Shown here: one piece after another, positions 1 through 5,750 of the stretch | Layout: each line of letters opens with the position of its first letter | Position numbering within the stretch: position 1 is the first letter of the stretch | The notes under the pieces: generated by a model | Told to the model about the DNA's origin: nothing | What the model saw: only the letters and a program-made list of their open reading frames with translations | The model's database searches: none | Assembly: GCA_031370545.1 (NCBI GenBank) | Contig: JANMQQ010000368.1 | Span: forward strand, 1-8,866 | From: UBA6921 sp031370545 | GTDB lineage: Bacteria > Pseudomonadota > Gammaproteobacteria > SG8-11 | Reading direction: 5' to 3' | DNA length: 8,866 nucleotides | Position numbers and translations under genes: made by a program

Positions 1-1
1 A

Positions 2-328
2 TTGAAGCTGATCGTCGATCTGATGTACGAAGGCGGAATTGCCAACATGCGGTACTCCATTTCCAACACCGCAGAATACGGCGACTTAACGCGTGGCCCG
101 CGCATCGTCACTGAAGAAACCAAGAAAGAAATGAAGCGCATCTTGACTGAAATTCAAACCGGCCAGTTTGCGCGCGAGTTCATTCTTGAAAATCAGGCGG
201 GCGCACCGACCATGCATGCCATGCGACGTCGTTCACGCGAGCATCAAATCGAAGTCGTCGGCGCCAAGCTGCGCGACATGATGCCGTGGATCAAAGCCAA
301 CAAGATCGTCGACAAGTCAAAGAACTAA
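2..328 (+). CDS. ilvC: Ketol-acid reductoisomerase, C-terminal part (5' end outside window)
   Basis: This is the last 108 codons of ketol-acid (acetohydroxyacid) reductoisomerase. The enzyme isomerises and NADPH-reduces 2-acetolactate or 2-aceto-2-hydroxybutyrate, the second common step of valine and isoleucine synthesis, in the cytoplasm. The visible part is the C-terminal helical knotted domain: LIVDLMYEGGI, then SISNTAEYGD followed by RGPR, and the end with RRREH-like RRRSREHQIE and MPWIKANK. These are hallmarks of the family; the ending is that of the short class I form (about 338 residues) rather than the long E. coli form. The TTG at position 2 is an internal Leu codon, not a start; the N-terminal Rossmann domain is off the left edge. 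A strong terminator follows the stop by 10 nt, so ilvC ends its transcription unit. Its family makes it functionally linked to leuA downstream. Confidence 0.97.
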   Translation: MKLIVDLMYEGGIANMRYSISNTAEYGDLTRGPRIVTEETKKEMKRILTEIQTGQFAREFILENQAGAPTMHAMRRRSREHQIEVVGAKLRDMMPWIKANKIVDKSKN

Positions 329-337
329 ACCGTTTGT

Positions 338-374
338 AATGCGGCGAGGCGAAAGCTACCTCGCCGCATTTTTC
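338..374 (+). terminator. Rho-independent terminator of ilvC
   Basis: A perfect 12-bp inverted repeat (AATGCGGCGAGG at 338-349, CCTCGCCGCATT at 359-370) encloses a 9-nt loop (CGAAAGCTA). The 3' arm runs straight into a T-rich tract (369-373 all T, then CC and more T). It lies 10 nt after the ilvC stop codon, the expected position for intrinsic termination. It separates ilvC from pssA, which therefore needs its own promoter. Confidence 0.93.
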
Positions 375-424
375 CTTCTCATTCCTGTCATCATCGTTAC
401 CGCACCGAGCGTAGCCGATATTCT

Positions 425-433
425 TGCTACACT
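425..433 (+). promoter_or_regulatory. Candidate extended -10 promoter for pssA
   Basis: TGCTACACT fits an extended -10 element (TG, one base, then TACACT against TATAAT) about 28 nt before the pssA start and downstream of the ilvC terminator. No good -35 hexamer is seen at 16-18 bp, which extended -10 promoters can tolerate. The identical nonamer lies upstream of hfq (5322-5330), which supports its being a real element. The transcript would start near 440, giving a short 5' UTR. Confidence 0.45.
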
Positions 434-461
434 CATTTCAATATCATCATGAGATTCACCG

Positions 462-1241
462 ATGGATATCGAACCCACCGAAGTTAAGCGGCGTCGGGGC
501 ATTTACCTGCTGCCGAATCTGTTCACCACGGGATGTTTATTCGCCGGATTTTACGCCATCGTTGCTGCGATGAATGGGCGCTACGAACCCGCGGCGATTG
601 CGATTTTCGTTGCGATGGTCATGGACAGCCTTGACGGTCGCGTCGCGCGCCTGACCGGCACGCAAAGCGATTTTGGCGCGCAATACGACAGCCTGGCTGA
701 CATGGTGTCGTTCGGTTTAGCGCCGGGTTTGATCATGTATACCTGGGCATTGTCCGGCATGGGCAAACTGGGCTGGCTGGCCGCGTTCGTCTACACCGCC
801 AGTGCCGCGCTGCGTCTCGCACGCTTCAACACGCAGGTGGGTACCGCCGACAAACGTTATTTTCAGGGCTTGCCGAGCCCCGCTGCCGCTGCCGTGGTCA
901 CCGGCATGATGTGGGTGGGTCATGACTTTAATGCCGATCTGACCTATTTGCGCGTGCCTGCGTTCGTGCTGACGGTGGTCATCGGGTTGCTGATGGTCAG
1001 CACCATTCGCTACAACAGTTTTAAAGATTTCGATCTGCGCGGCAAAGTTCCGTTTGTCGCTATCCTGATCATAATGTTGGTGTACACGTTTGTGTCCATC
1101 GACCCGCCGCAAGTGTTGTTCGGGGTGTTTTTGTTGTACGCCATTTCAGGCCCGATACTCACGATCAAATACCGGCGCGAGAAGCGCGCCGCGCGCAAGA
1201 GTTCCGAAGGGTCAAATGACGGTAGCGGGAAAACGCCCTAA
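462..1241 (+). CDS. pssA: CDP-diacylglycerol--serine O-phosphatidyltransferase (phosphatidylserine synthase)
   Basis: This 259-residue integral membrane enzyme condenses CDP-diacylglycerol with L-serine to give phosphatidylserine, the precursor of phosphatidylethanolamine. The complete CDP-alcohol phosphotransferase signature is visible at residues 58-80: DGRVAR, eight residues, G72, D76 and D80 (DG-x2-AR-x8-G-x3-D-x3-D). This is the membrane-embedded type, not the peripheral PLD-like E. coli PssA. Several hydrophobic segments follow the start (about residues 14-37, 43-56) and recur to about residue 230 (for example around 165-180, 196-212 and 217-232). The C-terminus is a short basic cytoplasmic tail rich in R and K that ends in S/G/D. 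The ribosome binding site is weak (GAG at 451-453); the ATG at 462 is the first in frame and gives the usual N-terminus (RRRGIYLLPNLFTTG). The ilvC–pssA–leuA order is a recurrent proteobacterial arrangement. A terminator upstream and a promoter region downstream suggest it is transcribed alone. Confidence 0.95.
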   Translation: MDIEPTEVKRRRGIYLLPNLFTTGCLFAGFYAIVAAMNGRYEPAAIAIFVAMVMDSLDGRVARLTGTQSDFGAQYDSLADMVSFGLAPGLIMYTWALSGMGKLGWLAAFVYTASAALRLARFNTQVGTADKRYFQGLPSPAAAAVVTGMMWVGHDFNADLTYLRVPAFVLTVVIGLLMVSTIRYNSFKDFDLRGKVPFVAILIIMLVYTFVSIDPPQVLFGVFLLYAISGPILTIKYRREKRAARKSSEGSNDGSGKTP

Positions 1242-1249
1242 ATAATCGC

Positions 1250-1279
1250 TTGGAATTCAGTAGCGGCTGCCGTTATAGT
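1250..1279 (+). promoter_or_regulatory. Candidate sigma70 promoter of the leu leader and leuA
   Basis: TTGGAA (1250-1255, against TTGACA) and TATAGT (1274-1279, against TATAAT) are separated by 18 bp. This is a good match to a housekeeping sigma70 promoter and lies just after the pssA stop. The predicted transcription start is about 1285-1288, on top of the AUG of the leucine-rich leader ORF (1287). The assignment rests on sequence match and position only. Confidence 0.6.
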
Positions 1280-1286
1280 CAATGCC

Positions 1287-1385
1287 ATGATTACACTTCG
1301 CGGACACGCCGCACCTTTTCATACCGAACACCTCATGGGCGTGCCGACCATTCTTGCCTCGCTGTTTCTGCTGCGCCTGCCGTAG
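1287..1385 (+). CDS. Leucine-rich leader peptide upstream of leuA (leuL-like)
   Basis: This is an intact 32-codon ORF beginning MITLRGHAAPF and ending ILASLFLLRLP before TAG. Seven of 32 residues are leucine, and five of the last ten codons are Leu (CTT, then four CTG), clustered just ahead of the stop. That is the expected design of a transcription-attenuation leader: the ribosome's progress through the Leu codons reports leucyl-tRNA charging to the downstream leuA gene. Leucine leader peptides before leu operons are well established in enteric bacteria and predicted in other proteobacteria. There is no Shine-Dalgarno sequence before the ATG, and the predicted transcription start coincides with it, so translation may be leaderless. 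It is followed by 148 nt of potentially structured RNA and then leuA. The call is by composition and position; I do not recognise the exact sequence. Confidence 0.7.
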   Translation: MITLRGHAAPFHTEHLMGVPTILASLFLLRLP

Positions 1386-1507
1386 GGCAGACTAATCTTT
1401 CGTAGTACCCATCGCTTTTCCCTGTAACGCCAAACGCTAACGGCGTTGCGAATACTTGAACTGATTTATAGCCCGAGGCATGCTGCGCGAGCACCCGCGC
1501 CGTGCAT
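1377..1507 (+). promoter_or_regulatory. Structured leader region (putative attenuator) between leader ORF and leuA
   Basis: Several inverted repeats can be read here. (a) CTGCC 1377-1381 pairs with GGCAG 1386-1390, with the leader stop codon in the loop. (b) GGG 1385-1387 and ACTA 1391-1394 can pair with TAGT 1403-1406 and CCC 1408-1410, followed at 1416-1419 by TTTT; this weak terminator-like structure is mutually exclusive with (a). (c) GTAACGCC 1424-1431 pairs with GGCGTTGC 1442-1449 (8 bp, one G-T pair, 10-nt loop). (d) GCGCG 1485-1489 pairs with CGCGC 1496-1500, with an outer ATGC/GCAT, ending 10 nt before the leuA ribosome binding site. None is a canonical strong hairpin plus long U-tract, so a regulated leader is likely but its mechanism is not settled. 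Confidence 0.4.
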
Positions 1508-1533
1508 TCGGGTTGCGAAAGGAGCTTAAAATC

Positions 1534-3069
1534 ATGACCGACAAATTGATAATTTTTGACACCACCTTGCGCGATGGCGAGCAAAGTCCTGGCGCCTCGA
1601 TGACGCGCGATGAAAAAGTGCGCATTGCCAAGTTGTTGGAGCGCATGCGGGTGGATGTTATCGAAGCCGGTTTCCCAGCCGCATCGAATGGCGATTTTGA
1701 AGCGGTAAAAGCGGTTGCCGACGCCATCAAAGAAAGCACGGTGTGCGGTTTGGCGCGTGCGTTGGAACGTGACATTGATCGCGTCGGCGAAGCGATCAAA
1801 GGGGCCGCGTCTGGACGTATTCACACCTTTATCGCGACCAGTCCGATTCACATGGAAAAAAAGCTGCGCATGAGCCCCGAGCAAGTATTGGAGCAGGCAG
1901 TGAAGGCGGTGAAGTGGGCGCGCAAATGGACCGACAATGTGGAATTCTCCGCTGAAGATGCCGTGCGCTCAGATCTCGACTTTTTGTGCCGGGTGTTCGA
2001 AGCCGCAATTGCTGCCGGTGCAACCACGGTAAATGTGCCCGACACGGTGGGCTATAGCATCCCGCATGTGTGGGGCGAGCGTATTAAAGCTTTGATCGAG
2101 CGTGTGCCCAACGCACACAAGGCGGTGTGGTCGACGCATTGCCATAACGACTTGGGACTCGCCGTGGCCAACTCGCTTTCGGCGGTGCTCAACGGCGTGC
2201 GTCAGGTTGAGTGCACCATCAACGGCTTAGGCGAACGTGCCGGAAACGCCTCGCTGGAAGAGGTCGTGATGGCAGTGCGCACACGTCAAGACATTTTTGG
2301 TTGTGACTCGAATCTCGACACGACGCACATTGTAGCCGCGTCACGCCTGGTGTCAGGCATCACCGGTTTTGCGGTGCAGCCGAACAAGGCGATTGTCGGT
2401 GCTAACGCGTTTGCGCATGAATCCGGCATTCACCAGGACGGCGTGCTCAAGAGCCGCGAGACTTACGAGATCATGCGCGCGCAGGACGTCGGCTGGTCGG
2501 CTAACCGCATGGTGCTAGGCAAACACTCGGGGCGCAATGCGTTCAAAACCCGCATGAAGGAGCTGGGTGTCAACTTTGAGGCCGAAGAGAATTTGAACGA
2601 CGCATTTGCGCGCTTCAAAGAACTCGCCGACAAGAAACACGATATCTACGACGAGGATTTACAGTCGCTGGTTACGGAGGCCGATCTGGAAGCCGAGAAC
2701 GAGTATATGCATTTGGTCGCACTGAAGGTGTGTTCCGAAACTGGCGAGACGCCGGTCGCGCAGTTGACCGTACGCATGAACGGCGATGAGAAGCGCGCCA
2801 GTGCAGCGGGCGGTGGGCCAGTTGATGCGTCGTTCAAGGCGCTGGAAGCCATCGTCAACAGTGGTGCGCAATTGCAACTCTATTCGGTCAACAACATTAC
2901 CACCGGCACCGATTCGCAAGGAGAAGTGACCGTGCGGCTGGAAAAAGGCGGACGCATCGTCAACGGCCAGGGGGCAGATACCGACATTGTGATTGCATCG
3001 GCCAAGGCATACATCAACGCGCTGAACAAAATCCTCGCACCCGAGCAACGTGCACATCCGCAGGTGTAA
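1534..3069 (+). CDS. leuA: 2-isopropylmalate synthase
   Basis: This 511-residue enzyme condenses acetyl-CoA with 2-oxoisovalerate to 2-isopropylmalate, the first committed step of leucine synthesis. The N-terminal TIM barrel starts with IIFDTTLRDGEQSPGASM (R13, D14 and E16 in the HMGL-like signature). The metal-binding STHCHNDLG has H202 and H204, followed by INGLGERAGNASLEE (about 229-243). GANAFAHESGIHQDG and LGKHSGRNA mark the linker region. From about residue 390 comes the LeuA allosteric domain, the usual site of leucine feedback inhibition, including an SAAGGGPVDA-type glycine-rich segment and the NITTGTDSQGEV motif. I chose ATG 1534 because AAAGGAG (1518-1524) sits 9 nt upstream and the protein then starts MTDKLIIFDTT, as in family members; the in-frame ATG at 1480 would add 18 basic residues encoded within the leader hairpin region. 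Length is typical of proteobacterial LeuA. Upstream is a leucine-rich leader ORF. Confidence 0.97.
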   Translation: MTDKLIIFDTTLRDGEQSPGASMTRDEKVRIAKLLERMRVDVIEAGFPAASNGDFEAVKAVADAIKESTVCGLARALERDIDRVGEAIKGAASGRIHTFIATSPIHMEKKLRMSPEQVLEQAVKAVKWARKWTDNVEFSAEDAVRSDLDFLCRVFEAAIAAGATTVNVPDTVGYSIPHVWGERIKALIERVPNAHKAVWSTHCHNDLGLAVANSLSAVLNGVRQVECTINGLGERAGNASLEEVVMAVRTRQDIFGCDSNLDTTHIVAASRLVSGITGFAVQPNKAIVGANAFAHESGIHQDGVLKSRETYEIMRAQDVGWSANRMVLGKHSGRNAFKTRMKELGVNFEAEENLNDAFARFKELADKKHDIYDEDLQSLVTEADLEAENEYMHLVALKVCSETGETPVAQLTVRMNGDEKRASAAGGGPVDASFKALEAIVNSGAQLQLYSVNNITTGTDSQGEVTVRLEKGGRIVNGQGADTDIVIASAKAYINALNKILAPEQRAHPQV

Positions 3070-3087
3070 TGTTTTAGGCCAGCCAAG

Positions 3088-3792
3088 ATGAACCAAGAGC
3101 AACGGCGTGCACACTACCTGAATGTTTTGGGCATTCAGGTGTGGACAGAGCGCAATAAAACCACGGTGGCTGCGGAGGAAACCGCAGCCACCGTACCCTC
3201 GCTAGCACCCTCGAGTTCCGACGTGGCGTTGCTGGATTGGGCCGCGCTGCAGAAACGTGTGGCCAACTGCACGGCGTGCGGCCTACATAGCACGCGCACG
3301 CAGACGGTGTTCGGTGTTGGCAATAATAACGCGCAGTGGATGGTGATCGGTGAAGCACCGGGTGCCGACGAAGACCGGCAGGGTGAACCGTTTGTCGGAC
3401 GAGCCGGGAAATTGCTCAACGAAATGTTGCGGGCCGTGGGTTTGCCGCGTGAAGAGGTCTACATCGCCAACGTTTTGAAATGTCGTCCGCCCAATAATCG
3501 AGACCCGCTCCCTGCGGAAGTTGCCCAGTGCGAACCTTACCTCAAGCGCCAGGTTGAATTGGTGCAGCCCAAGATTATTCTAGCGGTCGGGCGGATCGCT
3601 GCACAAAATCTGTTACAGACCGATATAACAATTGGCAAGCTGCGGGGCCAGCAATTCAGTTACGCGGGCATCCCCCTGGTCGTGACCTATCACCCCGCCT
3701 ATTTGCTGCGCTCCCCGGCTGAAAAACGCAAAGCCTGGGATGACCTGCGTTTTGCGCGTGAGGTCTGGTTCAAAACCCAGGCAGCAAATTAA
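3088..3792 (+). CDS. Uracil-DNA glycosylase, family 4 (4Fe-4S)
   Basis: This 234-residue DNA repair enzyme should excise uracil arising from cytosine deamination. The four likely Fe-S ligands are C61 and C64 (NCTACGLHSTR) plus C132 and C148 (CRPPNNRDP to QCEPYL). The active-site motif GEAPGADEDRQGEPF (88-102) is followed by VGRAGKLLNEML. The DNA-binding loop HPAYLLRSPAEKRKAW begins at H202. These motifs identify family 4 rather than Ung (family 1). The first 55 or so residues are a short helix (RRAHYLNVLGIQVW) and a low-complexity A/T/S linker, common in proteobacterial homologues. It starts 18 nt after leuA with a poor ribosome binding site, so read-through from leuA is possible. It is followed 22 nt later by rimI, and udg–rimI proximity is common in proteobacteria. 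Confidence 0.93.
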   Translation: MNQEQRRAHYLNVLGIQVWTERNKTTVAAEETAATVPSLAPSSSDVALLDWAALQKRVANCTACGLHSTRTQTVFGVGNNNAQWMVIGEAPGADEDRQGEPFVGRAGKLLNEMLRAVGLPREEVYIANVLKCRPPNNRDPLPAEVAQCEPYLKRQVELVQPKIILAVGRIAAQNLLQTDITIGKLRGQQFSYAGIPLVVTYHPAYLLRSPAEKRKAWDDLRFAREVWFKTQAAN

Positions 3793-3814
3793 CCTCTCGG
3801 TGGATGACAAACTC

Positions 3815-4279
3815 ATGAGCGCCATGGCTAAGTCAACGTCGGATACCTTGCGGCCAATGCATGTGGGAGACATTGCGACGATCATGGAGATCGAGCGGCG
3901 CGTGTATCCGTTTCCGTGGAGCGAGGGGATTTTCCGCGATTGCGTCCACGTGGGTTATTGCTGCTGGGTGTATACCCAGGAAAGCGATATCGTCGGTTAC
4001 GCGGTGATGTCGATTGGTGCGACCGAAGCGCACATCCTGAATTTATGCGTAGCGCCGGAACAGCAGTGCAGCGGCATCGGTAGTCAAATGATGTTGCATC
4101 TGTTGGAGCTGGCGGGACAGCATCAAGCCGCCGCAGTTTTTTTGGAAGTGCGTCCATCCAACAAAAAAGCTCTGAAGTTGTATCATGCGCTGGGGTTTCA
4201 AGATGTCGGTATCCGCAAGGACTACTACCCCGATCACAAGGGCCGCGAAAACGCGCTGATTCTCGAAAAAAAATTGTAG
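3815..4279 (+). CDS. rimI: Ribosomal protein S18-alanine N-acetyltransferase
   Basis: This 154-residue GNAT enzyme transfers acetyl from acetyl-CoA to the N-terminal alanine of ribosomal protein S18. The acetyl-CoA loop is QQCSGIG (83-89; Q-x-x-G-x-G with Q84 in place of the more usual Arg). The RimI C-terminal signature is clear: EVRPSNKKALKLYHALGF, then GIRKDYYPDHKGRENALIL. E111 and Y123 correspond, with the same 12-residue spacing, to the catalytic base and acid known from Salmonella RimI. ATG 3815 was chosen because GGTGGA (3799-3804) precedes it and the length then fits the family (about 150); ATG 3824 is possible. The frame is open back to 3740 inside udg, but that extension is not RimI-like. 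The gene sits between udg and miaA with no room for separate promoters, implying cotranscription. The usual partner tsaB is not adjacent here. Confidence 0.92.
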   Translation: MSAMAKSTSDTLRPMHVGDIATIMEIERRVYPFPWSEGIFRDCVHVGYCCWVYTQESDIVGYAVMSIGATEAHILNLCVAPEQQCSGIGSQMMLHLLELAGQHQAAAVFLEVRPSNKKALKLYHALGFQDVGIRKDYYPDHKGRENALILEKKL

Positions 4280-4285
4280 AAACCT

Positions 4286-5230
4286 GTGCATGTAACTGCG
4301 TCACTGCCGCCCGTGGTGTTCCTGATGGGACCCACCGCGACAGGTAAAACTGATTTGGCGTTGACCTTAGCTCGTAAATTTCCGTTTGAAATTGTCAGCG
4401 TCGATTCGGCGCTGGTGTATCGCGGGATGAACATCGGCACCGCCAAGCCCGGTCGCGAGATTCTCGCCGCCGTTCCGCATCATCTGATCGACATTTGCGA
4501 TCCCACCGACGCGTATTCCGCAGGCCGCTTTCGTAGCGATGCGTTGCGAGTGCTGGCGGATATTACTGCGCGCGGGCGTATTCCATTGCTGGTCGGTGGC
4601 ACGATGCTGTATTTCCGTGCGTTGCAGCGTGGGTTATCCAACCTGCCGACTGCCGATGCGCAGGTGCGTGCGCGCATCGAAGCACGTGCGCAAACGGAAG
4701 GCTGGGCAGCATTGCATGCAGAGCTGGCGCGTGTTGACCCCCAATCTGCACAACGCATTCATCCTAATGATCCACAGCGTATTCAACGCGCGCTGGAAGT
4801 CCACGCGCTTACCGGCCGGGCGTTGACCGACCACTTTCCGCAAAAGGTCGCCGATCTGCCCTATGAAATTGTCAAGATTGCGTTGGTCCCGAGTGATCGC
4901 TCAGAAATCCACCGCCGGGTTGCGCTGCGGTTTGAGAGCATGTTGCGGGAGGGATTCATCGCCGAAGTGCAAGGCTTGCGCGCGCGCGGCGATTTATATC
5001 TTGAGCTGTCGTCCATGCGCGCCGTGGGCTATCGCCAGGCGTGGGAATTTCTCGACGGCCACGGTGACGAAGCTGAAATGATCGAGCGCGCCGTCATCGC
5101 CACACGCCAACTGGCCAAGCGGCAATTGACCTGGTTGCGCGCCGAGCAGGGCGCACAGGTGTTTGATCCCTACCGACCCGACATTGCGGTCGCGGTCAGC
5201 GCGTATCTTGCGAACACCCTAGGCAGATAA
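4286..5230 (+). CDS. miaA: tRNA dimethylallyltransferase
   Basis: This 314-residue enzyme attaches the dimethylallyl group of DMAPP to N6 of adenosine-37 in tRNAs reading UNN codons, the first step to ms2i6A. Visible motifs are the P-loop GPTATGKT (15-22), DSALVYRGMNIGTAKP (40-55, where D40 is the conserved catalytic aspartate), HHLIDICDP, PLLVGGTMLYFRAL, MRAVGYRQAW and the tRNA-contacting ATRQLAKRQLTWLR near the C-terminus. N49 replaces an Asp often seen in the second motif. The start is GTG 4286, six nt after the rimI stop; no ATG is in frame before the P-loop, and GTG 4313/4316 would leave too few residues before it. The ribosome binding site is weak, so translation is probably coupled to rimI. 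It precedes hfq, as in many gammaproteobacteria. Confidence 0.95.
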   Translation: MHVTASLPPVVFLMGPTATGKTDLALTLARKFPFEIVSVDSALVYRGMNIGTAKPGREILAAVPHHLIDICDPTDAYSAGRFRSDALRVLADITARGRIPLLVGGTMLYFRALQRGLSNLPTADAQVRARIEARAQTEGWAALHAELARVDPQSAQRIHPNDPQRIQRALEVHALTGRALTDHFPQKVADLPYEIVKIALVPSDRSEIHRRVALRFESMLREGFIAEVQGLRARGDLYLELSSMRAVGYRQAWEFLDGHGDEAEMIERAVIATRQLAKRQLTWLRAEQGAQVFDPYRPDIAVAVSAYLANTLGR

Positions 5231-5321
5231 CGCGTCTGTTCGACAACGCTTATTTCGCGACCTGTTGGTGTGCTATGGAACCAATCGGGAAGTTACAGCG
5301 TCTGAGTGCGTGGATTCGTTG

Positions 5322-5330
5322 TGCTACACT
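5322..5330 (+). promoter_or_regulatory. Candidate extended -10 promoter for hfq
   Basis: TGCTACACT (TG, C, TACACT) forms an extended -10 element in the 230-nt gap between miaA and hfq. It is identical to the nonamer upstream of pssA. No convincing -35 hexamer is seen at normal spacing. Transcription would start near 5337, giving a 5' UTR of about 124 nt for hfq. Confidence 0.5.
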
Positions 5331-5340
5331 GAATTTGGTT

Positions 5341-5368
5341 GCTGGGATCGTAACGAGAATCCCACAGC
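5341..5368 (+). promoter_or_regulatory. Hairpin at the 5' end of the hfq leader
   Basis: TGGGAT (5343-5348) pairs with ATCCCA (5359-5364) around a 10-nt loop. An outer GC/GC pair (5341-5342 with 5367-5368) can close it across a two-base bulge. It would lie within a few nucleotides of the predicted 5' end, where it could stabilise the mRNA. There is no U-tract, so it is not a terminator. Whether it forms is inferred from pairing alone. Confidence 0.4.
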
Positions 5369-5415
5369 GGTAGCCGTAACACGGATTGTTCACAGGCGTG
5401 ACCACCTCAGTCACT

Positions 5416-5454
5416 AACAATAAAACTCATAGCACACACAACATAAATAGGAGA
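5416..5454 (+). promoter_or_regulatory. Possible Hfq autoregulatory site (ARN tracts) overlapping the hfq ribosome binding site
   Basis: AACAATAA (5416-5423) matches the AAYAAYAA motif reported for Hfq distal-face RNA ligands and reads as ARN triplets AAC-AAT-AAA. A second run, AAT-AGG-AGA (5446-5454), contains the Shine-Dalgarno AGGAGA. The intervening leader is A-rich and unlikely to be strongly structured. Hfq is known to repress its own translation in E. coli by binding its 5' UTR, so occupancy here could block ribosome entry. This is inferred from motif and position. Confidence 0.45.
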
Positions 5455-5460
5455 CTTCCC

Positions 5461-5718
5461 ATGTCAAAAGGGCAATCGCTACAAGACCCTTTTTTGAATG
5501 CACTGCGTAAAGAGCGAGTGCCGGTGTCTATTTACCTGGTCAACGGAATCAAATTACAAGGCCAGGTCGAATCGTTCGATCAATTTGTTGTGCTGCTGCG
5601 TAACACCGTTAATCAAATGGTGTACAAGCATGCAATTTCTACCATTGTCCCCGCTCGCAATGTGAAGTTGGCGGGCGACGACGAAGTGGATACGCCACCG
5701 GAAGCCGGAAATGCGTAA
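5461..5718 (+). CDS. hfq: RNA chaperone Hfq
   Basis: This 85-residue Sm-like protein forms a hexameric ring that binds sRNAs and mRNAs and promotes their pairing. The core is fully conserved: SLQDPFLNALRKERVPVSIY, then LVNGIKLQGQVESFDQFVVLLRN (Sm1), and YKHAISTIVPAR (Sm2). Proximal-face residues Q8, K56 and H57, distal-face Y25 and K31, and the basic rim R16-K17-E18-R19 are present. The C-terminal tail after about residue 68 is short and acidic (GDDEVDTPPEAG), unlike the long E. coli tail. ATG 5461 has AGGAGA (5449-5454) 6 nt upstream and gives the standard N-terminus; upstream in-frame codons fall in the leader. hflX starts 32 nt downstream with no terminator between them, so the two are probably one operon. 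Confidence 0.98.
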   Translation: MSKGQSLQDPFLNALRKERVPVSIYLVNGIKLQGQVESFDQFVVLLRNTVNQMVYKHAISTIVPARNVKLAGDDEVDTPPEAGNA

Positions 5719-5719
5719 A

Positions 5720-5738
5720 CTGGCCGGCGTGCGGCCGG
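5720..5738 (+). promoter_or_regulatory. Intercistronic hairpin between hfq and hflX
   Basis: CTGGCCG (5720-5726) pairs with CGGCCGG (5732-5738), 7 bp with one G-T pair and a 5-nt loop. It has no following U-tract. It lies just after the hfq stop codon and runs into the G-rich stretch (5737-5741) that is the only candidate ribosome binding site for the TTG start of hflX. It could limit hflX translation relative to hfq or protect the hfq 3' end from nucleases. The function is inferred. Confidence 0.4.
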
Positions 5739-5750
5739 GGGTGCGTTGCA

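Noticed and set aside
717..1112. Minus-strand ORF inside pssA (131 codons), and the antisense ORFs inside leuA
   Set aside because: They overlap strongly supported genes, are His/Arg-rich products of antisense reading, and lack ribosome binding sites.
1480..1533. Upstream in-frame ATG extending leuA by 18 residues
   Set aside because: The AAAGGAG site fits ATG 1534, the family N-terminus begins there, and the extension lies in the structured leader.
3740..3814. Upstream in-frame start extending rimI into udg
   Set aside because: The added residues come from udg coding sequence read in another frame and are unlike RimI; ATG 3815 has a ribosome binding site and gives family length.
5386..5460. 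Upstream alternative start for hfq
   Set aside because: The extension is encoded by the A-rich leader, and the Shine-Dalgarno at 5449-5454 serves ATG 5461.
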